Notes: a model not told the origin generated them from the letters alone. Shown: positions 27,499 to 38,693, counted from the first letter of the stretch. The stretch is 64,000 bases of DNA from Metabacillus litoralis (GCF_007994985.1 NZ_VOQF01000006.1:413974-477973), one strand, 5' to 3'. Numbers and translations are program-made.

Positions 27499-30400
27499 TG
27501 CTTGACCACTTCCTTTCCCGTTAACTGCTGTATCGACTCAACTGAATCATCAGTTGCTGTTATTCCATTTAAACATGCATAATACGTATGAAGATTTGTA
27601 AATAAAAGCATACCCTTTTCCAGAGCGAGTTGTCTTTGTAGTTTCGCTTCATCACTATCGTTTATTGAGACAAAAATTCCTTTATCTCCTTCAACCCATA
27701 ACTGAAAATCATCTGCTACAGCCTTAAGACCCGCTTCTTCAGTAGCTTTATTTGCTTCATCGTTTTCACAATCAAAGAAAACACTTGTTACATTTTCAAG
27801 ATCTTTAGCAAATATTTTGCGGTAAACACTGTGTAAATTTGTTCCTACACACATACCCTCACCTGTTGCTTTCATTTCAGGTCCTAACGTAATATCTACA
27901 TCATGCAGAGCATGACTTGAGAAAACCGGATATTTAACTGCAACCATCCCATTATCAGGAAACGATTTAATTGTCAGTTCACTTAACGTTTTACCACAAA
28001 GTAAATAGGTTGCATGCTTAATGACAGGAATTCCAGTTACTTTACTTATCACTGGTGCTGTTCTACTTGCACGTGGATTAACTTCAACAACAAATATGTT
28101 ATTAGCGTTAATAAGGAATTGAATATTCATAATGCCACGGTAATTCAATTTCTTCACTAATTTATTTGCATATTCAGCGATTAGTGATTTCTGATTATCT
28201 GTTATATTTTGTGACGGTAAAATAGCTAAGCTATCTCCTGAATGAACTCCTGCTGGTTCAACATGTTCAATAAATGTTGGGATAAATGCTTCTTTTCCAT
28301 CAGATACAAGATCAATTTCACCTTCAAGTCCTTGTACAAACTGGTCAATCAACACAGGATAAATCATATTTGTACTACCTGATAATAATGACGTTAACGT
28401 TTCATGATTATGAACAACAACCATCCCTTTTCCACCAATAACATATGATGGTCTTAATAAAACGGGATAGCCAATTTCATTTGCTCCTTTTATTGCTTCA
28501 CTTGCATTATTAGCAGTTAAACCAACCGCATGTGGAATCGAAAGCTCATCTAACAAGTGATAAAACTTGTCACGATCCTCTAACCAATCTAAAGTTTCTG
28601 TGTCTGTACCTAATAAAGATACACCAGCCTTTTCTAATTGCTCAGCAAGGTTAATTGCTGTTTGTCCTCCATATTGAACAATAACAGCATCGATGTTTTC
28701 AGATTCAACAACATTTAACACATATTCAAGTGTAATTGGTTCAAAATATAGACGATCTGCTGTTTCAAAATCAGTACTAACTGTTTCAGGATTGTTATTG
28801 ATCATGATCGCTTCATAGCCTAATTCTTTTAATGCTTTAATTCCATGAACTGCACTATAATCAAATTCAATTCCTTGGCCAATTCGTATCGGTCCAGAAC
28901 CGATAATAAGAATTTTTTTCTTATCATTTAATGGAGGTTGTTCATTTTCACCAAAATATGTTGAGTAAAAATAATTAGTACGAGCTTCAAATTCTGCTGC
29001 ACAAGTATCAACATATTTATATGACGGTTTAACCCCAGCTGCAAGTCGAGCTTTTCTAACATTTCCTTCTTCTGTTTGTAGTAAGAAAGCAATAGTTCGA
29101 TCTGAAAAACCTTTTTCCTTAACCGTTGTAACTAATTCTTCATCTAATGAAGCAACGGATTGTTTCTTTAACTGATTCTCGAGATCGATAATATGTTTAA
29201 AACAAGATAAGAAGTAATAATCCATTTCAGTTATTTCATGAATTTCTTCAATTCCCATGCCTCTTCTAATAAGCTCCATCACAGCAAAAAAGCGGCGGTC
29301 ATCAGTTATCTTCATTAAATCTATAAGCTCTGCAGAAGTAGATTTTTCTAGTTCTGGTAAGTACGTTCCTATGTTATCTAACTCTAACGATTCACAAGCT
29401 TTTTGCAGAGCTGCCTCTAAATTTCGCTCGATTGCCATAACCTCACCAGTAGCCTTCATTTTTGTACCTAGTTTACGATCTGCTTTATTAAACTTATCAA
29501 ATGGCCATCTTGGAAACTTTACAACAACATAATCAAGAGCTGGCTCAAAGCTTGCATATGTGCTCATTGTTAAGGGGTTTTTCAACTCTTCTAATGTATA
29601 ACCAACAGATAATTTTGCAGCAATTTTGGCAATTGGATAGCCAGTTGCTTTTGATGCTAATGCAGATGATCTACTGACCCGTGGATTTACTTCAATAATA
29701 TAATATTGTTTGCTTTTTGGATCTAAAGCTAATTGAATGTTACATCCACCGACCACCCCAAGTGCAGATACAATTTTAATAGCTGCTGTTCTGAGCATAT
29801 GATACTCTTGATCAGAAAGCGTTTGTGAAGGGGCAACAACAATTGAATCACCTGTATGCACTCCAACTGGATCAATGTTTTCCATATTACACACTGAAAT
29901 ACAGGTACCTTTATGATCACGAATCATTTCATATTCAATTTCCTTAAAACCTGCAATACTTTTTTCAATTAAACATTGAGTGATAGGACTTGCTTGTAAA
30001 CCACTTTTTACAAACTTCTTAAACTCTTCTTCATTAGTAGCAATTCCTCCACCTTTACCACCAAGTGTGTAAGCTGGACGAATAATAATCGGAAAACCAA
30101 TCTTATTCGAAAATTCGATTGCTTCCTCTAATGTTGTTACAATTGAGCTTTCTGGAATAGGCTCATTTAGATCATACATCAATTGACGAAATTCATTCCG
30201 ATCTTCACCCTTACGAATCGAATCGATTGATGTTCCTAATATTTGCACACCATACTTTTCTAACACTCCAGCTTCATGAAGCTCCATCGCCAGGTTTAGT
30301 CCTGTTTGACCTCCTAATGATGCGAGCAGACCATCAGGCTTTTCCTTTTCGATGATTTTAGCTAAGCTTTCAACTGTTAATGGTTCAAAATACAAAACAT

Positions 30401-30584
30401 CTGAATATTCTTCATCAGTCATAATTGTTGCCGGATTATTGTTTACAAGAACAACTGTATAGCCTTCTTCCTTTAATGCTAAACATCCTTGTGTACCAGC
30501 ATAATCGAACTCTGCCGCTTGACCTATAACAATAGGACCAGATCCAATCACAACAATTTTTTTTATAGATTCGTTTTTAGACAT
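27495..30584 (-). CDS. carB: Arginine-specific carbamoyl-phosphate synthase large chain
   Basis: 1029 aa, matching the arginine-pathway CarB of Bacillus rather than the roughly 1070-aa pyrimidine enzyme (PyrAB). Two ATP-grasp halves are clear: [20 protein letters not shown] at residue about 10 and [19 protein letters not shown] near 560, each followed by GGKGG/GGKGM and ExNPRxSRSS/[10 protein letters not shown]. The C-terminal allosteric domain is short, as in arginine-specific versions. It overlaps carA by 8 bp and argF by 4 bp, so all three are coupled. Reaction: glutamine nitrogen, bicarbonate and two ATP to carbamoyl phosphate. Confidence 0.96.
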   Translation of the reverse strand: MSKNESIKKIVVIGSGPIVIGQAAEFDYAGTQGCLALKEEGYTVVLVNNNPATIMTDEEYSDVLYFEPLTVESLAKIIEKEKPDGLLASLGGQTGLNLAMELHEAGVLEKYGVQILGTSIDSIRKGEDRNEFRQLMYDLNEPIPESSIVTTLEEAIEFSNKIGFPIIIRPAYTLGGKGGGIATNEEEFKKFVKSGLQASPITQCLIEKSIAGFKEIEYEMIRDHKGTCISVCNMENIDPVGVHTGDSIVVAPSQTLSDQEYHMLRTAAIKIVSALGVVGGCNIQLALDPKSKQYYIIEVNPRVSRSSALASKATGYPIAKIAAKLSVGYTLEELKNPLTMSTYASFEPALDYVVVKFPRWPFDKFNKADRKLGTKMKATGEVMAIERNLEAALQKACESLELDNIGTYLPELEKSTSAELIDLMKITDDRRFFAVMELIRRGMGIEEIHEITEMDYYFLSCFKHIIDLENQLKKQSVASLDEELVTTVKEKGFSDRTIAFLLQTEEGNVRKARLAAGVKPSYKYVDTCAAEFEARTNYFYSTYFGENEQPPLNDKKKILIIGSGPIRIGQGIEFDYSAVHGIKALKELGYEAIMINNNPETVSTDFETADRLYFEPITLEYVLNVVESENIDAVIVQYGGQTAINLAEQLEKAGVSLLGTDTETLDWLEDRDKFYHLLDELSIPHAVGLTANNASEAIKGANEIGYPVLLRPSYVIGGKGMVVVHNHETLTSLLSGSTNMIYPVLIDQFVQGLEGEIDLVSDGKEAFIPTFIEHVEPAGVHSGDSLAILPSQNITDNQKSLIAEYANKLVKKLNYRGIMNIQFLINANNIFVVEVNPRASRTAPVISKVTGIPVIKHATYLLCGKTLSELTIKSFPDNGMVAVKYPVFSSHALHDVDITLGPEMKATGEGMCVGTNLHSVYRKIFAKDLENVTSVFFDCENDEANKATEEAGLKAVADDFQLWVEGDKGIFVSINDSDEAKLQRQLALEKGMLLFTNLHTYYACLNGITATDDSVESIQQLTGKEVVKQ

Positions 30585-31647
30585 AAAGCATATCTCCTTT
30601 TGCAGCCTTGACTAATTCTAAAAATTCATCAAACATCCATTCACTATCTGATGGTCCTGGATGTGCTTCTGGATGAAATTGCGCTGTTAATAGTGGTAAT
30701 GTTGCATGCGATAATCCCTCGATCGATCCATCATTGATATGATAAAAGCGAACACTTAAGTCTGTATTCTTAAGACTATCTCCAATTACAACATAGCTAT
30801 GGTTTTGAGACGTCATAAAAACCTTCTTCGTTTTGTTATCAAAAACAGGCTGATTCGCCCCTCTATGTCCGAATAATAGCTTTTTCGTTTTTGCACCAAA
30901 TGCTAAAGAAATTAATTGGTGACCTAAGCAAATTCCAAATGTCGGATATTTCACAACTAATTGTTTAATTTGTGAGAAATAAGCTGATAATTGTTCAGGA
31001 TCTCCTGGACCATTTGATAATAATATTCCATCTGGATTCAGTTCATTTACCTGGTCCATCATTTTAAAAGGAACAGTTGTTACTTTACAGCCTAATTTTA
31101 ATAATGCAGTTAAAATGGATTTCTTAAATCCAAAGTCTATTAATGCAATATGTTTATCTCCGTCACCATATGTTTCTATTGATGATGAAGCAACTTCAAA
31201 TACACCATTTTCAAATATTTCACAAGGCTGTTCTTCTTTATGTTCAAAAGGAGAAATCGTTGCAGCCATTGATCCATGATTACGGATTTTTTTCACAACA
31301 GCACGTGTATCAATATGATGAATAATAGGAATATTCCACTTCTCTAAATATTCCTTCATGCTGTACTTTGCTTCAAAATGAGAATAATTCGATGTACATT
31401 CATATAAAACGACAGCCTTGACCTGTGGCTTTTTGCTTTCATCATCATTTATGTTAATGCCATAGTTTCCAATTAAAGGATACGTAAATACAACAATTTG
31501 ATTTTTATATGAAGGATCTGTTAACACCTCTTGATATCCTGTCATTCCTGTAAAAAACACAACTTCTCCGTTAACATCCTCAGTTGTTCCATTTTCAAGC
31601 TTTCCTTTAAATACCGAACCATCTTCTAAATGGAGAAATCCTTTCAT
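30577..31647 (-). CDS. carA: Arginine-specific carbamoyl-phosphate synthase small chain
   Basis: Glutaminase subunit, 356 aa. The class I glutamine amidotransferase nucleophile is in FGICLGHQLISLAFG and the His-Glu pair in AQFHPEAHPGP. The N-terminal CarA domain starts LEDGSVFKGK. GAGGTG precedes the ATG. It lies 125 bp after argD, a gap that holds two ARG-box-like sites, so carA-carB-argF probably has its own arginine-responsive promoter besides read-through from argC. Confidence 0.96.
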   Translation of the reverse strand: MKGFLHLEDGSVFKGKLENGTTEDVNGEVVFFTGMTGYQEVLTDPSYKNQIVVFTYPLIGNYGININDDESKKPQVKAVVLYECTSNYSHFEAKYSMKEYLEKWNIPIIHHIDTRAVVKKIRNHGSMAATISPFEHKEEQPCEIFENGVFEVASSSIETYGDGDKHIALIDFGFKKSILTALLKLGCKVTTVPFKMMDQVNELNPDGILLSNGPGDPEQLSAYFSQIKQLVVKYPTFGICLGHQLISLAFGAKTKKLLFGHRGANQPVFDNKTKKVFMTSQNHSYVVIGDSLKNTDLSVRFYHINDGSIEGLSHATLPLLTAQFHPEAHPGPSDSEWMFDEFLELVKAAKGDMLYV

Positions 31648-31715
31648 CTGTTTACACCTCGTTTGTAATCATTCTTATATAATTTGAGTCTATGACTCTA
31701 CAGTAAGATCAATAA

Positions 31716-31749
31716 TGAATATTTATTATAAATATAGTATTTTTATTCA
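31716..31749. promoter_or_regulatory. Candidate tandem ARG boxes upstream of carA
   Basis: Two sites resembling the AhrC/ArgR operator TGAATWWWWATTCA: TGAATATTTATTAT (31716-31729, 12 of 14) and AGTATTTTTATTCA (31736-31749, 12 of 14). Their centres are 20 bp apart, about two helical turns. This is the expected place for arginine repression of carAB-argF. Confidence 0.5.
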
Positions 31750-31772
31750 TATAATAGTAAAAAAAATTCACT

Positions 31773-32933
31773 CTAAAGGGTATTCACTGACTGCTTTAGC
31801 TGTGCAAAGGATTGATCTATTTTTTCGATCGCTAAGTCTAGTTCATCGTATGAAACTGTTAGCGGTGGAATGATTCGTATAACATTGGGACCAGCTCCGA
31901 TAACTAATAAGTTATTTTCACGTAGCTCAGTAATAATCGTTCCTGCATGTTCGCCGCAATCAATTCCAATTAATAAACCTTTCCCACGAATTTCTTTGAC
32001 AATAGGATGATGTCCAACTGTTTCTTGCAATTTAGTTAACAGATATTTACTTTTGTTATCTACTTCTTTTAAAAAGTCATCTGTTAATATTTTTGTAAGT
32101 GTTGCCTTAGCTGCAGCCATTGCAACCGGGTTTCCACCAAAAGTTGATCCATGACTTCCAGCTTGAAAGGATCCTATTAAAGATTCTTTACCAATCATTG
32201 CTCCAACAGGAATGCCATTTCCTAACCCTTTAGCAGATGTAACAATATCTGGTGACAAACCAAAATGCTGATAAGCAAACGGTTTTCCTGTACGGCCAAT
32301 TCCAGTTTGTACTTCATCTATAATTAGTAAAGCACCAATTCGTTGGCAAGTTTCATTTACTTTATTTAAGAATTCTTGGCTTGCTGGAACAACTCCACCC
32401 TCACCTTGAATAACTTCTAACATAATTGCGCCAACATCATTTCCTAATTTTTCTAATGCTTCTAAGTCATTGTATGGAAGGTATTCAAATGTCTCAAGAA
32501 GAGGACCAAATCCTTGTTGAATTTTCTCCTGACCAGTTGCTGACATTGTTGCAAACGTTCTGCCATGAAATGATTGAAGAAAAGTGACAATCTTTGTTTT
32601 TCCTGTATATTTACGTGCTAGTTTAATAGCAGCTTCATTTGCCTCTGCTCCACTATTACAGAAAAATACCGCATCTCCATCACTAGACTCAACAAGTAGC
32701 TTTGCAACATCCTCTTGTATTGGTTGATGAAACAGGTTACACATATGCCAATATTCTTTAAGCTGTTCTTGAATCGAAGCTAGCACATCTTCATCTGCGT
32801 GTCCTAAGTTACATACAGCAATTCCAGATACAAAATCTAAATATTTTTTTCCATTTATATCTGTAATCCATGAACCCTTTGCTTCTTTCACAGTGATATC
32901 CCATTTTGCGTATGTTGGAAATTGATAGCTCAT
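31773..32933 (-). CDS. argD: Acetylornithine aminotransferase
   Basis: Class III PLP aminotransferase, 386 aa, forming N-acetylornithine from the semialdehyde with glutamate. The PLP-lysine is in [28 protein letters not shown] and [11 protein letters not shown] are the other cofactor segments. Its start overlaps the argB stop by 4 bp (ATGA). Followed by a 125-bp gap with regulatory sites before carA. Confidence 0.95.
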   Translation of the reverse strand: MSYQFPTYAKWDITVKEAKGSWITDINGKKYLDFVSGIAVCNLGHADEDVLASIQEQLKEYWHMCNLFHQPIQEDVAKLLVESSDGDAVFFCNSGAEANEAAIKLARKYTGKTKIVTFLQSFHGRTFATMSATGQEKIQQGFGPLLETFEYLPYNDLEALEKLGNDVGAIMLEVIQGEGGVVPASQEFLNKVNETCQRIGALLIIDEVQTGIGRTGKPFAYQHFGLSPDIVTSAKGLGNGIPVGAMIGKESLIGSFQAGSHGSTFGGNPVAMAAAKATLTKILTDDFLKEVDNKSKYLLTKLQETVGHHPIVKEIRGKGLLIGIDCGEHAGTIITELRENNLLVIGAGPNVIRIIPPLTVSYDELDLAIEKIDQSFAQLKQSVNTL

Positions 32934-33712
32934 GTCGACAATACCTTCCTTTCTTTCACGATTTTAGTGCCTTTAAATTCATTATCTTCTAGAAAAGCTT
33001 CCTGACCACTTACAATAATTACTTCCTTACAAACATCTGAAAGTGTAGCAACAGCAGATTGAACCTTTGGAATCATTCCACCTGTTATTACTTCACTATT
33101 AATTAGCGACCTAATTTCAAATGGTGTAATTTCATTAATCAATTGTTTATCTTGATCTAAGATACCCGGAACATCCGTAACAAATAAGAACTTGGTAGCT
33201 CCTACAGCATTTGCAATAGCCGCAGCTGCTAAATCCGCATTCACATTTAATGTATCATGAGATATTGTTCTAGCTAATGGTGCTACAACAGGTATATAGC
33301 CATTTTCCATTAATAATCCAACTGCCTCAGTATCAACAGCATTTACTTTTCCTACTAATCCAAGATGTTCTTTATCAAGATAATCTGCTCTTAATAAGCC
33401 TGCATCACTGCCTGATACACCTATTGATTTTAACCCTTTTTGCTGTAACAAATTAGAAAGCTGTTTATTAATTTTTCCAGCTAAAACCATTTCAGCAACC
33501 TCTAAAACAGCTTCTGTTGTTTTTCTTTGACCATTAAAGAATTCTGTTTCTATGTTTAATGCTTGTAGCATTTTCGTAATATCCGGTCCGCCACCATGTA
33601 CAATCAGTACCTGCCAATTTTGTTCAATCAAAGCTTTTAAACTATGAAAAAATGACTCTGACAACTGATGAACTGTGCTTCCACCACATTTTAATACAAC
33701 TGTTTTTGTCAT
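32930..33712 (-). CDS. argB: Acetylglutamate kinase
   Basis: Amino-acid-kinase fold enzyme of 260 aa that phosphorylates N-acetylglutamate. The N-terminal glycine loop [11 protein letters not shown], the substrate segment [12 protein letters not shown] and the C-terminal [13 protein letters not shown] are intact. I place the start at ATG 33712, seven bases after AAGGAG; the longer frame to 33742 adds ten residues and would overlap argJ. The gap to argJ is then 10 bp and the overlap with argD 4 bp. Confidence 0.95.
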   Translation of the reverse strand: MTKTVVLKCGGSTVHQLSESFFHSLKALIEQNWQVLIVHGGGPDITKMLQALNIETEFFNGQRKTTEAVLEVAEMVLAGKINKQLSNLLQQKGLKSIGVSGSDAGLLRADYLDKEHLGLVGKVNAVDTEAVGLLMENGYIPVVAPLARTISHDTLNVNADLAAAAIANAVGATKFLFVTDVPGILDQDKQLINEITPFEIRSLINSEVITGGMIPKVQSAVATLSDVCKEVIIVSGQEAFLEDNEFKGTKIVKERKVLST

Positions 33713-33722
33713 ACCAATCTCC

Positions 33723-34979
33723 TTATGTTCTATAGCTTGCATTGATTTTCACATAATCGTAAGTTAAATCACAACCCCATGCTTTACCTGTTTCTTCACC
33801 AACACCAAGATTCACCTTAATTTTTACTGAATCTTGTTTTAAGTATTCTGTAGCAATTTCCTCTGAAAAAGCTTGAGGGCTATTTGCTGTAAATAAGCAT
33901 ATATCTTCTAAATAAATATCTATTTTCTCAGGCTGCACAGAAGCTTCACTATAACCAACTGCACAAATAATTCTTCCCCAGTTAGCATCTGCCCCATATA
34001 CAGCAGTTTTCACTAAGCTTGATCCTACAATTTTCTTAGCAACAACATTTGCTTCTTGTTTCGTTTTAGCACCTGTAACTTCTACTTCAATAAGCTTTGT
34101 TGCACCTTCACCGTCTTTTGCAATTTGCTTTGCAAGCTCTTCACTTACTTCTTTAAATGCTGCCTTGAAATCATTCCACTGTGGGTGAGTTTCATTAAGC
34201 TGCTCATTACCTGCTTGGCCGTTTGCCATCACAAGTACCATATCATTTGTTGAAGTATCTCCATCAACTGTAATTTGATTGTATGTTTTATCTGTTACTT
34301 CACTTAATAATGATTGAAGTGATGCTGAATCTATATTAGCGTCAGTTGTCACAAATGATAGCATTGTAGCCATATTTGGATGAATCATACCTGATCCTTT
34401 AGCTGCTCCACCAATCACTACTTTTTTTCCGTCAATTTCCACTTCATAACATGATGTTTTCATAACTAGATCTGTTGTTAAAATCGCATTTTGAAAAGCA
34501 TTAGCTGAGTCACTTGTTGCTTTTGGTTGTAGCTGTTCAATTCCCGTACGAATTTTATCCATTTTTAAAAATTCACCAATTACCCCTGTTGATGCAACAG
34601 CTACATAATGTGGTTGAATTTCAAATAAACTTGCACATCTTTCACGCATCTCATAAGCATCTTTAACTCCTTGCTCACCAGTACATGCATTAGCATTCGC
34701 ACTATTAACAATAATTGCTTGTAAAAGGCCTTCTTTTCCGATACTTTCTTGAGTCACTTTTAAAGGTGCTGCTTGAAAATGACTTTGAGTATAGACAGCT
34801 GCACAATTAGCAGGCACTTCACTAAATATTACACCTAAATCATTTTTGTTATATCTAAGACCTGCGTGAACACCATCAGCAGAAAATCCTTTTGGTGTAA
34901 CGATGGATCCATCATTAATTTTTGTAATAGCAGATGTTTCTTTTGTTTCTAACACTGCATTTCCCTCCCTAGTTGTCAT
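33723..34979 (-). CDS. argJ: Bifunctional ornithine acetyltransferase / N-acetylglutamate synthase
   Basis: ArgJ, 418 aa, which recycles the acetyl group from acetylornithine to glutamate and in bifunctional forms also acetylates glutamate from acetyl-CoA. It is self-cleaving; the site is the ATML sequence in GMIHPNMATMLSF, where Thr becomes the N-terminal nucleophile of the beta chain. KGFSADGVHAGLR marks the family N-terminus. Two starts have good ribosome binding sites: ATG 34979 after AGGAG, and GTG 34955 after GGGAGGG. Either is possible; the shorter one is closer to B. subtilis ArgJ. Lies between argC and argB. Confidence 0.95.
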   Translation of the reverse strand: MTTREGNAVLETKETSAITKINDGSIVTPKGFSADGVHAGLRYNKNDLGVIFSEVPANCAAVYTQSHFQAAPLKVTQESIGKEGLLQAIIVNSANANACTGEQGVKDAYEMRERCASLFEIQPHYVAVASTGVIGEFLKMDKIRTGIEQLQPKATSDSANAFQNAILTTDLVMKTSCYEVEIDGKKVVIGGAAKGSGMIHPNMATMLSFVTTDANIDSASLQSLLSEVTDKTYNQITVDGDTSTNDMVLVMANGQAGNEQLNETHPQWNDFKAAFKEVSEELAKQIAKDGEGATKLIEVEVTGAKTKQEANVVAKKIVGSSLVKTAVYGADANWGRIICAVGYSEASVQPEKIDIYLEDICLFTANSPQAFSEEIATEYLKQDSVKIKVNLGVGEETGKAWGCDLTYDYVKINASYRT

Positions 34980-35063
34980 TTGAATGGCTCCTATTAATGA
35001 CTATCATCACGCTTTAAATACATATAAGATACCATTCTTTTGATGGCCGTTTCGAAAACAGCT

Positions 35064-36101
35064 CTATGGATAAATAGGGGCAAAGTACAATCCGGTTGTT
35101 TCTTCAAAGCCGTTCATAATATTGAAGTTTTGTACCGCTTGACCTGCTGCACCTTTCATTAAGTTATCAATAACTGCAACGATTGTTATTCTTCCTGTTC
35201 GCTCATCAACCTTTAATCCTATGTCACAAAAGTTTGATCCATACACTTCTCTAGTTGAGGGAAACTCATTATCTTTACGAATTCGCACAAACGGTGAATT
35301 CGAATAAAATTCATTATATAAATCTAGTAATTTTTCAGTTGTTGTGGTTTCTGTTAAACTTACATAAATCGTTGCCATAATACCTCTTGTCATTGGCATT
35401 AAGTGTGTATTGAACGAAATAAATGAAATTGAATCATTTAAATTATGTAGCGCTTGTTCAATCTCAGGTATGTGTTGATGTTCATGAACTTTATAGATTT
35501 TTACATTTTCATTTACCTCAGAATAATGTGTTCCTGGAGATGCATTTCGCCCAGCACCTGATACACCTGTTTTAGCATCAACGATAATTGATTTCTCATC
35601 TATTAGTTTCTGTTTAACAACTGGTGCTAAACCTAATATTGTTGCTGTTGGAAAGCATCCTGGATTTGCAAGCAATTGAGCATTTGCAATGTCTACTTTA
35701 TTCAACTCAGAAAGTCCATATACTGCACCTTCAAGAATTTCTTCTTCAACACATTCACGTTTATACCATTGCTCATAAACACTTTTTTGTTTTAATCTAA
35801 GGTCCCCAGATAGATCAATGATTTTCACATCTGAGTTTATAAATTGTGGTGATAATTTGCTTGATACACCTGGTGGAGTAGCAAGAAATAAAACATCCAC
35901 ATTTTTTTTCATTTCTTCAACATCTATATTTTTCAATCTATGATCGCTTAAGTTATTTAAATGTGGAAAAGATTGTGTATAAGGTACATCCATTTCTGAA
36001 GATGAATAAAGTATACATTCGTCGACATGTGGATGATTGGATAATATCCGATACAATTCGACTCCGCCATAACCAGTTGCCCCAACAATTCCGACTTTCA
36101 C
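35064..36101 (-). CDS. argC: N-acetyl-gamma-glutamyl-phosphate reductase
   Basis: NADPH-dependent reductase making N-acetylglutamate semialdehyde, about 345 aa. The dinucleotide loop [11 protein letters not shown] is at the N-terminus, the catalytic Cys is in ANPGCFPTA (near 150), and the His is in the later [14 protein letters not shown] segment. The frame opens with TTG-GTG; I prefer the GTG at 36101, which gives [12 protein letters not shown] as in the family, with AAGGTG about five bases upstream. First gene of the arginine operon, with ARG-box-like sites upstream. Confidence 0.95.
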   Translation of the reverse strand: MKVGIVGATGYGGVELYRILSNHPHVDECILYSSSEMDVPYTQSFPHLNNLSDHRLKNIDVEEMKKNVDVLFLATPPGVSSKLSPQFINSDVKIIDLSGDLRLKQKSVYEQWYKRECVEEEILEGAVYGLSELNKVDIANAQLLANPGCFPTATILGLAPVVKQKLIDEKSIIVDAKTGVSGAGRNASPGTHYSEVNENVKIYKVHEHQHIPEIEQALHNLNDSISFISFNTHLMPMTRGIMATIYVSLTETTTTEKLLDLYNEFYSNSPFVRIRKDNEFPSTREVYGSNFCDIGLKVDERTGRITIVAVIDNLMKGAAGQAVQNFNIMNGFEETTGLYFAPIYP

Positions 36102-36158
36102 CAAATCACCTTCTCCTTAACAAGTTCATTTTCTGAATTTATTCCTCAATTATAAATA

Positions 36159-36192
36159 TGTATAAAAATAAAATCAAGTGTATAAATAATAT
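36159..36192. promoter_or_regulatory. Candidate ARG boxes upstream of argC
   Basis: TGTATAAAAATAAA (36159-36172, 11 of 14) and TGTATAAATAATAT (from 36179, 10 of 14) resemble the AhrC operator; centres are 20 bp apart, the same spacing as at carA. Each match alone is weak in AT-rich DNA; the repeated spacing is the better argument. Confidence 0.4.
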
Positions 36193-36375
36193 TTTTTACT
36201 AATTTTTCTGATAAAATTATTCTTATTTAATACTATGATTATCTTTAAAGGTGAGAAATCACATTTATAGATATACATAAAGCTGTATATTAAAGAAGCC
36301 CCTCCTGCAATTGATCAGATCTCTTCACTATAATTCAGAGTACCATCATTAATCCAATCAACTTAGAATTTTCAC

Positions 36376-36500
36376 AAAGGCTCTTTTCTGAAAGATTGTT
36401 GCTAAACGACCTCATTATCTATTAGAAACACTTTTTTTTCTCATAAATATAAGGTTTCTAGAAGAAAAGAAAAACAAAAAAGTTTACGAAAATAGCCTTA
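36376..36500 (-). repeat. Repeat family B (MITE), copy B2
   Basis: 125-bp copy, reverse of B1: left end AGGCTCTTTTCTG...GATTGTTG, right end TTTACGAAAATAGCCT. Flanks TCACAA and TAACAA are a 6-bp direct repeat with one mismatch. It lies between argC and the glycine-rich gene; the central part is A-rich and shorter than in other copies. Confidence 0.8.
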
Positions 36501-36522
36501 ACAAAAAACCTCCATTGAAATA

Positions 36523-36553
36523 GAGCTTTGTCTCCCTAAAAAGACAAAGCTCT
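36523..36553 (-). terminator. Terminator of the glycine-rich gene
   Basis: AGAGCTTTGTC and GACAAAGCTCT form an 11-bp stem around a short loop. On plus it is followed by TTTTATTC; on minus by TTTCAATGG, so it is stronger in the plus direction. Confidence 0.6.
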
Positions 36554-36568
36554 TTTATTCTACTACCT

Positions 36569-36865
36569 TCAATAATAAGGGTATGGATAAGCTGGGTAGT
36601 AAGGATACGGATATGGAGGTCTTGGAGTTAATAATGCTCCAGCTGCTAATCCTGTTAAAAACGGGAATCCAAATCCAAATCCACCTAAACCAAAGCCTGG
36701 GCGACCAAATCCTACACCTGGAAAAAAACCTAAACCTGAGCCAAATCCACCTAAACCGAAACCTGGACGACCAAATCTTGGGCGACCAAAACCAAAGCCT
36801 GGGCGAAAAATTCTTTCATCTGATGGGTAGACGTTATAAATATTATCATTATAGTAATGATTCAT
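36569..36865 (-). CDS. Glycine/phenylalanine/proline-rich low-complexity protein
   Basis: 98-aa protein, not assigned to a family. A short Asn/Tyr-rich head is followed by about 55 residues built from Gly-Phe-Gly and FGRPGFGLGG repeats (two clear copies), a short hydrophobic stretch (FPFLTGLAAGALL) and a tail of alternating Pro-Tyr. Such composition is found in spore coat and surface proteins of Bacillus, so a spore or envelope role is plausible but unproven. Start ATG 36865 lies 9 bases after AAGGAGTG; the GTG at 36877 is inside that site. The hairpin-like sequence GAGCTTTGTC / GACAAAGCTC just downstream (36523-36553) should be its terminator. Confidence 0.75.
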   Translation of the reverse strand: MNHYYNDNIYNVYPSDERIFRPGFGFGRPRFGRPGFGLGGFGSGLGFFPGVGFGRPGFGLGGFGFGFPFLTGLAAGALLTPRPPYPYPYYPAYPYPYY

Positions 36866-36877
36866 TCTCGAATACAC

Positions 36878-37304
36878 TCCTTAGTTTTTATTCAATATCA
36901 TCCTATTCACTAGTCATATGTCTATAAACTTGTACCTAATAAATGTGTATTCGCCTATAAAATGAAATGAAACGAAAGAAAAAAACAATAAAAAACTGAA
37001 GAGCCACAATCGGGTCTTCAGTATCTAGTATTGAAATAAATTAGACTTCTTTTTTATTTAGGAATAGATCGATGAAAAATAGCTCTCTATTGTCAAAAAA
37101 CGACATATTAGGGAGCTATTTATTATACTATTTTTAATCTATTAGCTAGCCTTTAGAAACATTGTTATACAAATGAAAATAACTATACAATTTAGAACGA
37201 AACTACTTACTATTCGATTGGTCTCTTAAATATATGTTGTTTAGTATATTCATCAGTAATTATCATTAGCTAACCTACTAGATCCTATACTAATTTTGTT
37301 TATA
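36878..37304. other. Intergenic region with two hairpins, upstream of glycine-rich gene
   Basis: Two stem-loops: CTGAAGAGCC / GGGTCTTCAG at about 36996-37021 with a T run on minus, and AATAGCTC / GAGCTATT at about 37079-37121 with T runs both ways. The second can end the yitW transcript. No small gene with a ribosome binding site was found between them. Confidence 0.5.
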
Positions 37305-37613
37305 TCATTGAACCCCTAAAGCAATTTTAGCAATTCGTGACATTCTGTCTTTTGTCCATGGTGGACTCCAAACAATATTCACCTCAGTGCTTTTAACCTC
37401 TGGAATGTCATAAAGTGCTTCTTTCACTTTTTCAACTATAGTTCCTGCAAGTGGACAGCCCATTGAAGTTAATGTCATTGTTACCTCTGTTTGACCGTTT
37501 TCGTCCATATCTACGTCATATACAAGACCTAAATTAACAATATCCACCCCTAGTTCTGGGTCTTCTACTGTTTCTAAGGCACCGTAAATGTTTTCTTTTA
37601 GTAATTCATCCAT
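37305..37613 (-). CDS. yitW: YitW, MIP18/SufT-type Fe-S assembly protein
   Basis: 102-aa DUF59 (MIP18) protein, the same length as B. subtilis YitW. The family is linked to iron-sulfur cluster assembly. Conserved parts are EDPELGVDIVNLGLVYDV, the Cys-containing SMGCPLAG and VWSPPWTKDRMS. Start ATG 37613 lies eight bases after AAAGGAG; an in-frame GTG at 37631 is inside that site. It sits beside yitV as in B. subtilis. Cluster handling is a family-level inference. Confidence 0.9.
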   Translation of the reverse strand: MDELLKENIYGALETVEDPELGVDIVNLGLVYDVDMDENGQTEVTMTLTSMGCPLAGTIVEKVKEALYDIPEVKSTEVNIVWSPPWTKDRMSRIAKIALGVQ

Positions 37614-37745
37614 ATTTAAAACTCCTTTCACACTTTTTATTGAATGGTAGCACTCATTCTAATCTCGTTCATAGTAATTCCCAACAAGTATAGTAAAGAG
37701 AACGAAGATGAAAAGAATTTTGCTTACTTACAAGGGTTTCTTCAA

Positions 37746-38513
37746 TTATAAATATTTCTCAAACCAATCGACTAATGCTAGCACACCTTCACGAGATACC
37801 TTATGATCTGCTAATGGATCGGCGATAAATTTAAGCTTATTCGGTTCTTGCTCATACATAGGGACAATTTCTTTATAAAATTGATACGTAGGAGCAAATG
37901 GCACAACATCATCTCGTTCACCATGCCAGAATAACAATGGTCGATTATTTAGTTTCTCCCTTTGTAAGCTTAAATCATATTTTTCTAAAAATAAAATTTG
38001 CTTCTCTATTTCTTCATTAGAAAGAGGAATCTCCATACCATTTTGACGCAATGAATAAAGTTGTCCTTTTAATAAGGTTGTATAGCAAGGGCTCCCCATC
38101 AAGCTCACCGCTGCTTTAATCCATTCATATTTTGTTAGTGCTCCTAAAGTTGTGATTCCACCCATTGATGTACCAGCTACACCAATTCTATTTGAATCAA
38201 TTAGTTCCTGCTCTTCAAAGTACTCTTTTAACGTTTTCAATTCTTCTATTTCATTTACAACAATTTTCCAGAAATGCATACTTAATTCTGTAGAATCGAA
38301 TTGTTTACTTCTCTCACCATGAAATAGTGCTTCAGGTAAAATGACCCGAATTCCTTTTTCTGCCAGGTAATAAGCATAATGCAAATTATTTTCCTTGGCA
38401 CTTGTAAATCCATGGATAAACATAACCAATGGAGTTTTATTATTTTTATCAGTTTGGTTTACAATATGTAGTAGTGGAATGTTTGCTACATTCATTTTTT
38501 CAACAATTACCAA
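37746..38513 (-). CDS. yitV: YitV, alpha/beta-hydrolase esterase
   Basis: 255-aa serine hydrolase, the same length as B. subtilis YitV. Nucleophile elbow GTSMGGI (Ser near 123), acid in HGERDDVVPF, His in LADHKVS. No signal peptide. The start is a TTG at 38513: the preceding GGGAGG is 10 bases away and the resulting length and N-terminus align with B. subtilis YitV, whereas the next ATG would cut off six residues. Divergent from yitU. Substrate unknown; the family contains prolyl-oligopeptidase-like esterases. Confidence 0.88.
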   Translation of the reverse strand: MVIVEKMNVANIPLLHIVNQTDKNNKTPLVMFIHGFTSAKENNLHYAYYLAEKGIRVILPEALFHGERSKQFDSTELSMHFWKIVVNEIEELKTLKEYFEEQELIDSNRIGVAGTSMGGITTLGALTKYEWIKAAVSLMGSPCYTTLLKGQLYSLRQNGMEIPLSNEEIEKQILFLEKYDLSLQREKLNNRPLLFWHGERDDVVPFAPTYQFYKEIVPMYEQEPNKLKFIADPLADHKVSREGVLALVDWFEKYL

Positions 38514-38693
38514 AAATAACGCGCCTCCCTAACTATTCTTCCTCAAATTAATTGTAACATGTAGACATAAAACTTGGAAAAAAGATACACTTAATATGAG
38601 TCAAGTATATTTGTGGGGAATGTTAATATGTTATTTAAGATTTACCAGAATTGCACTGTGAGTTAAAAATTAATGTTGATAAAAGGAGATATT

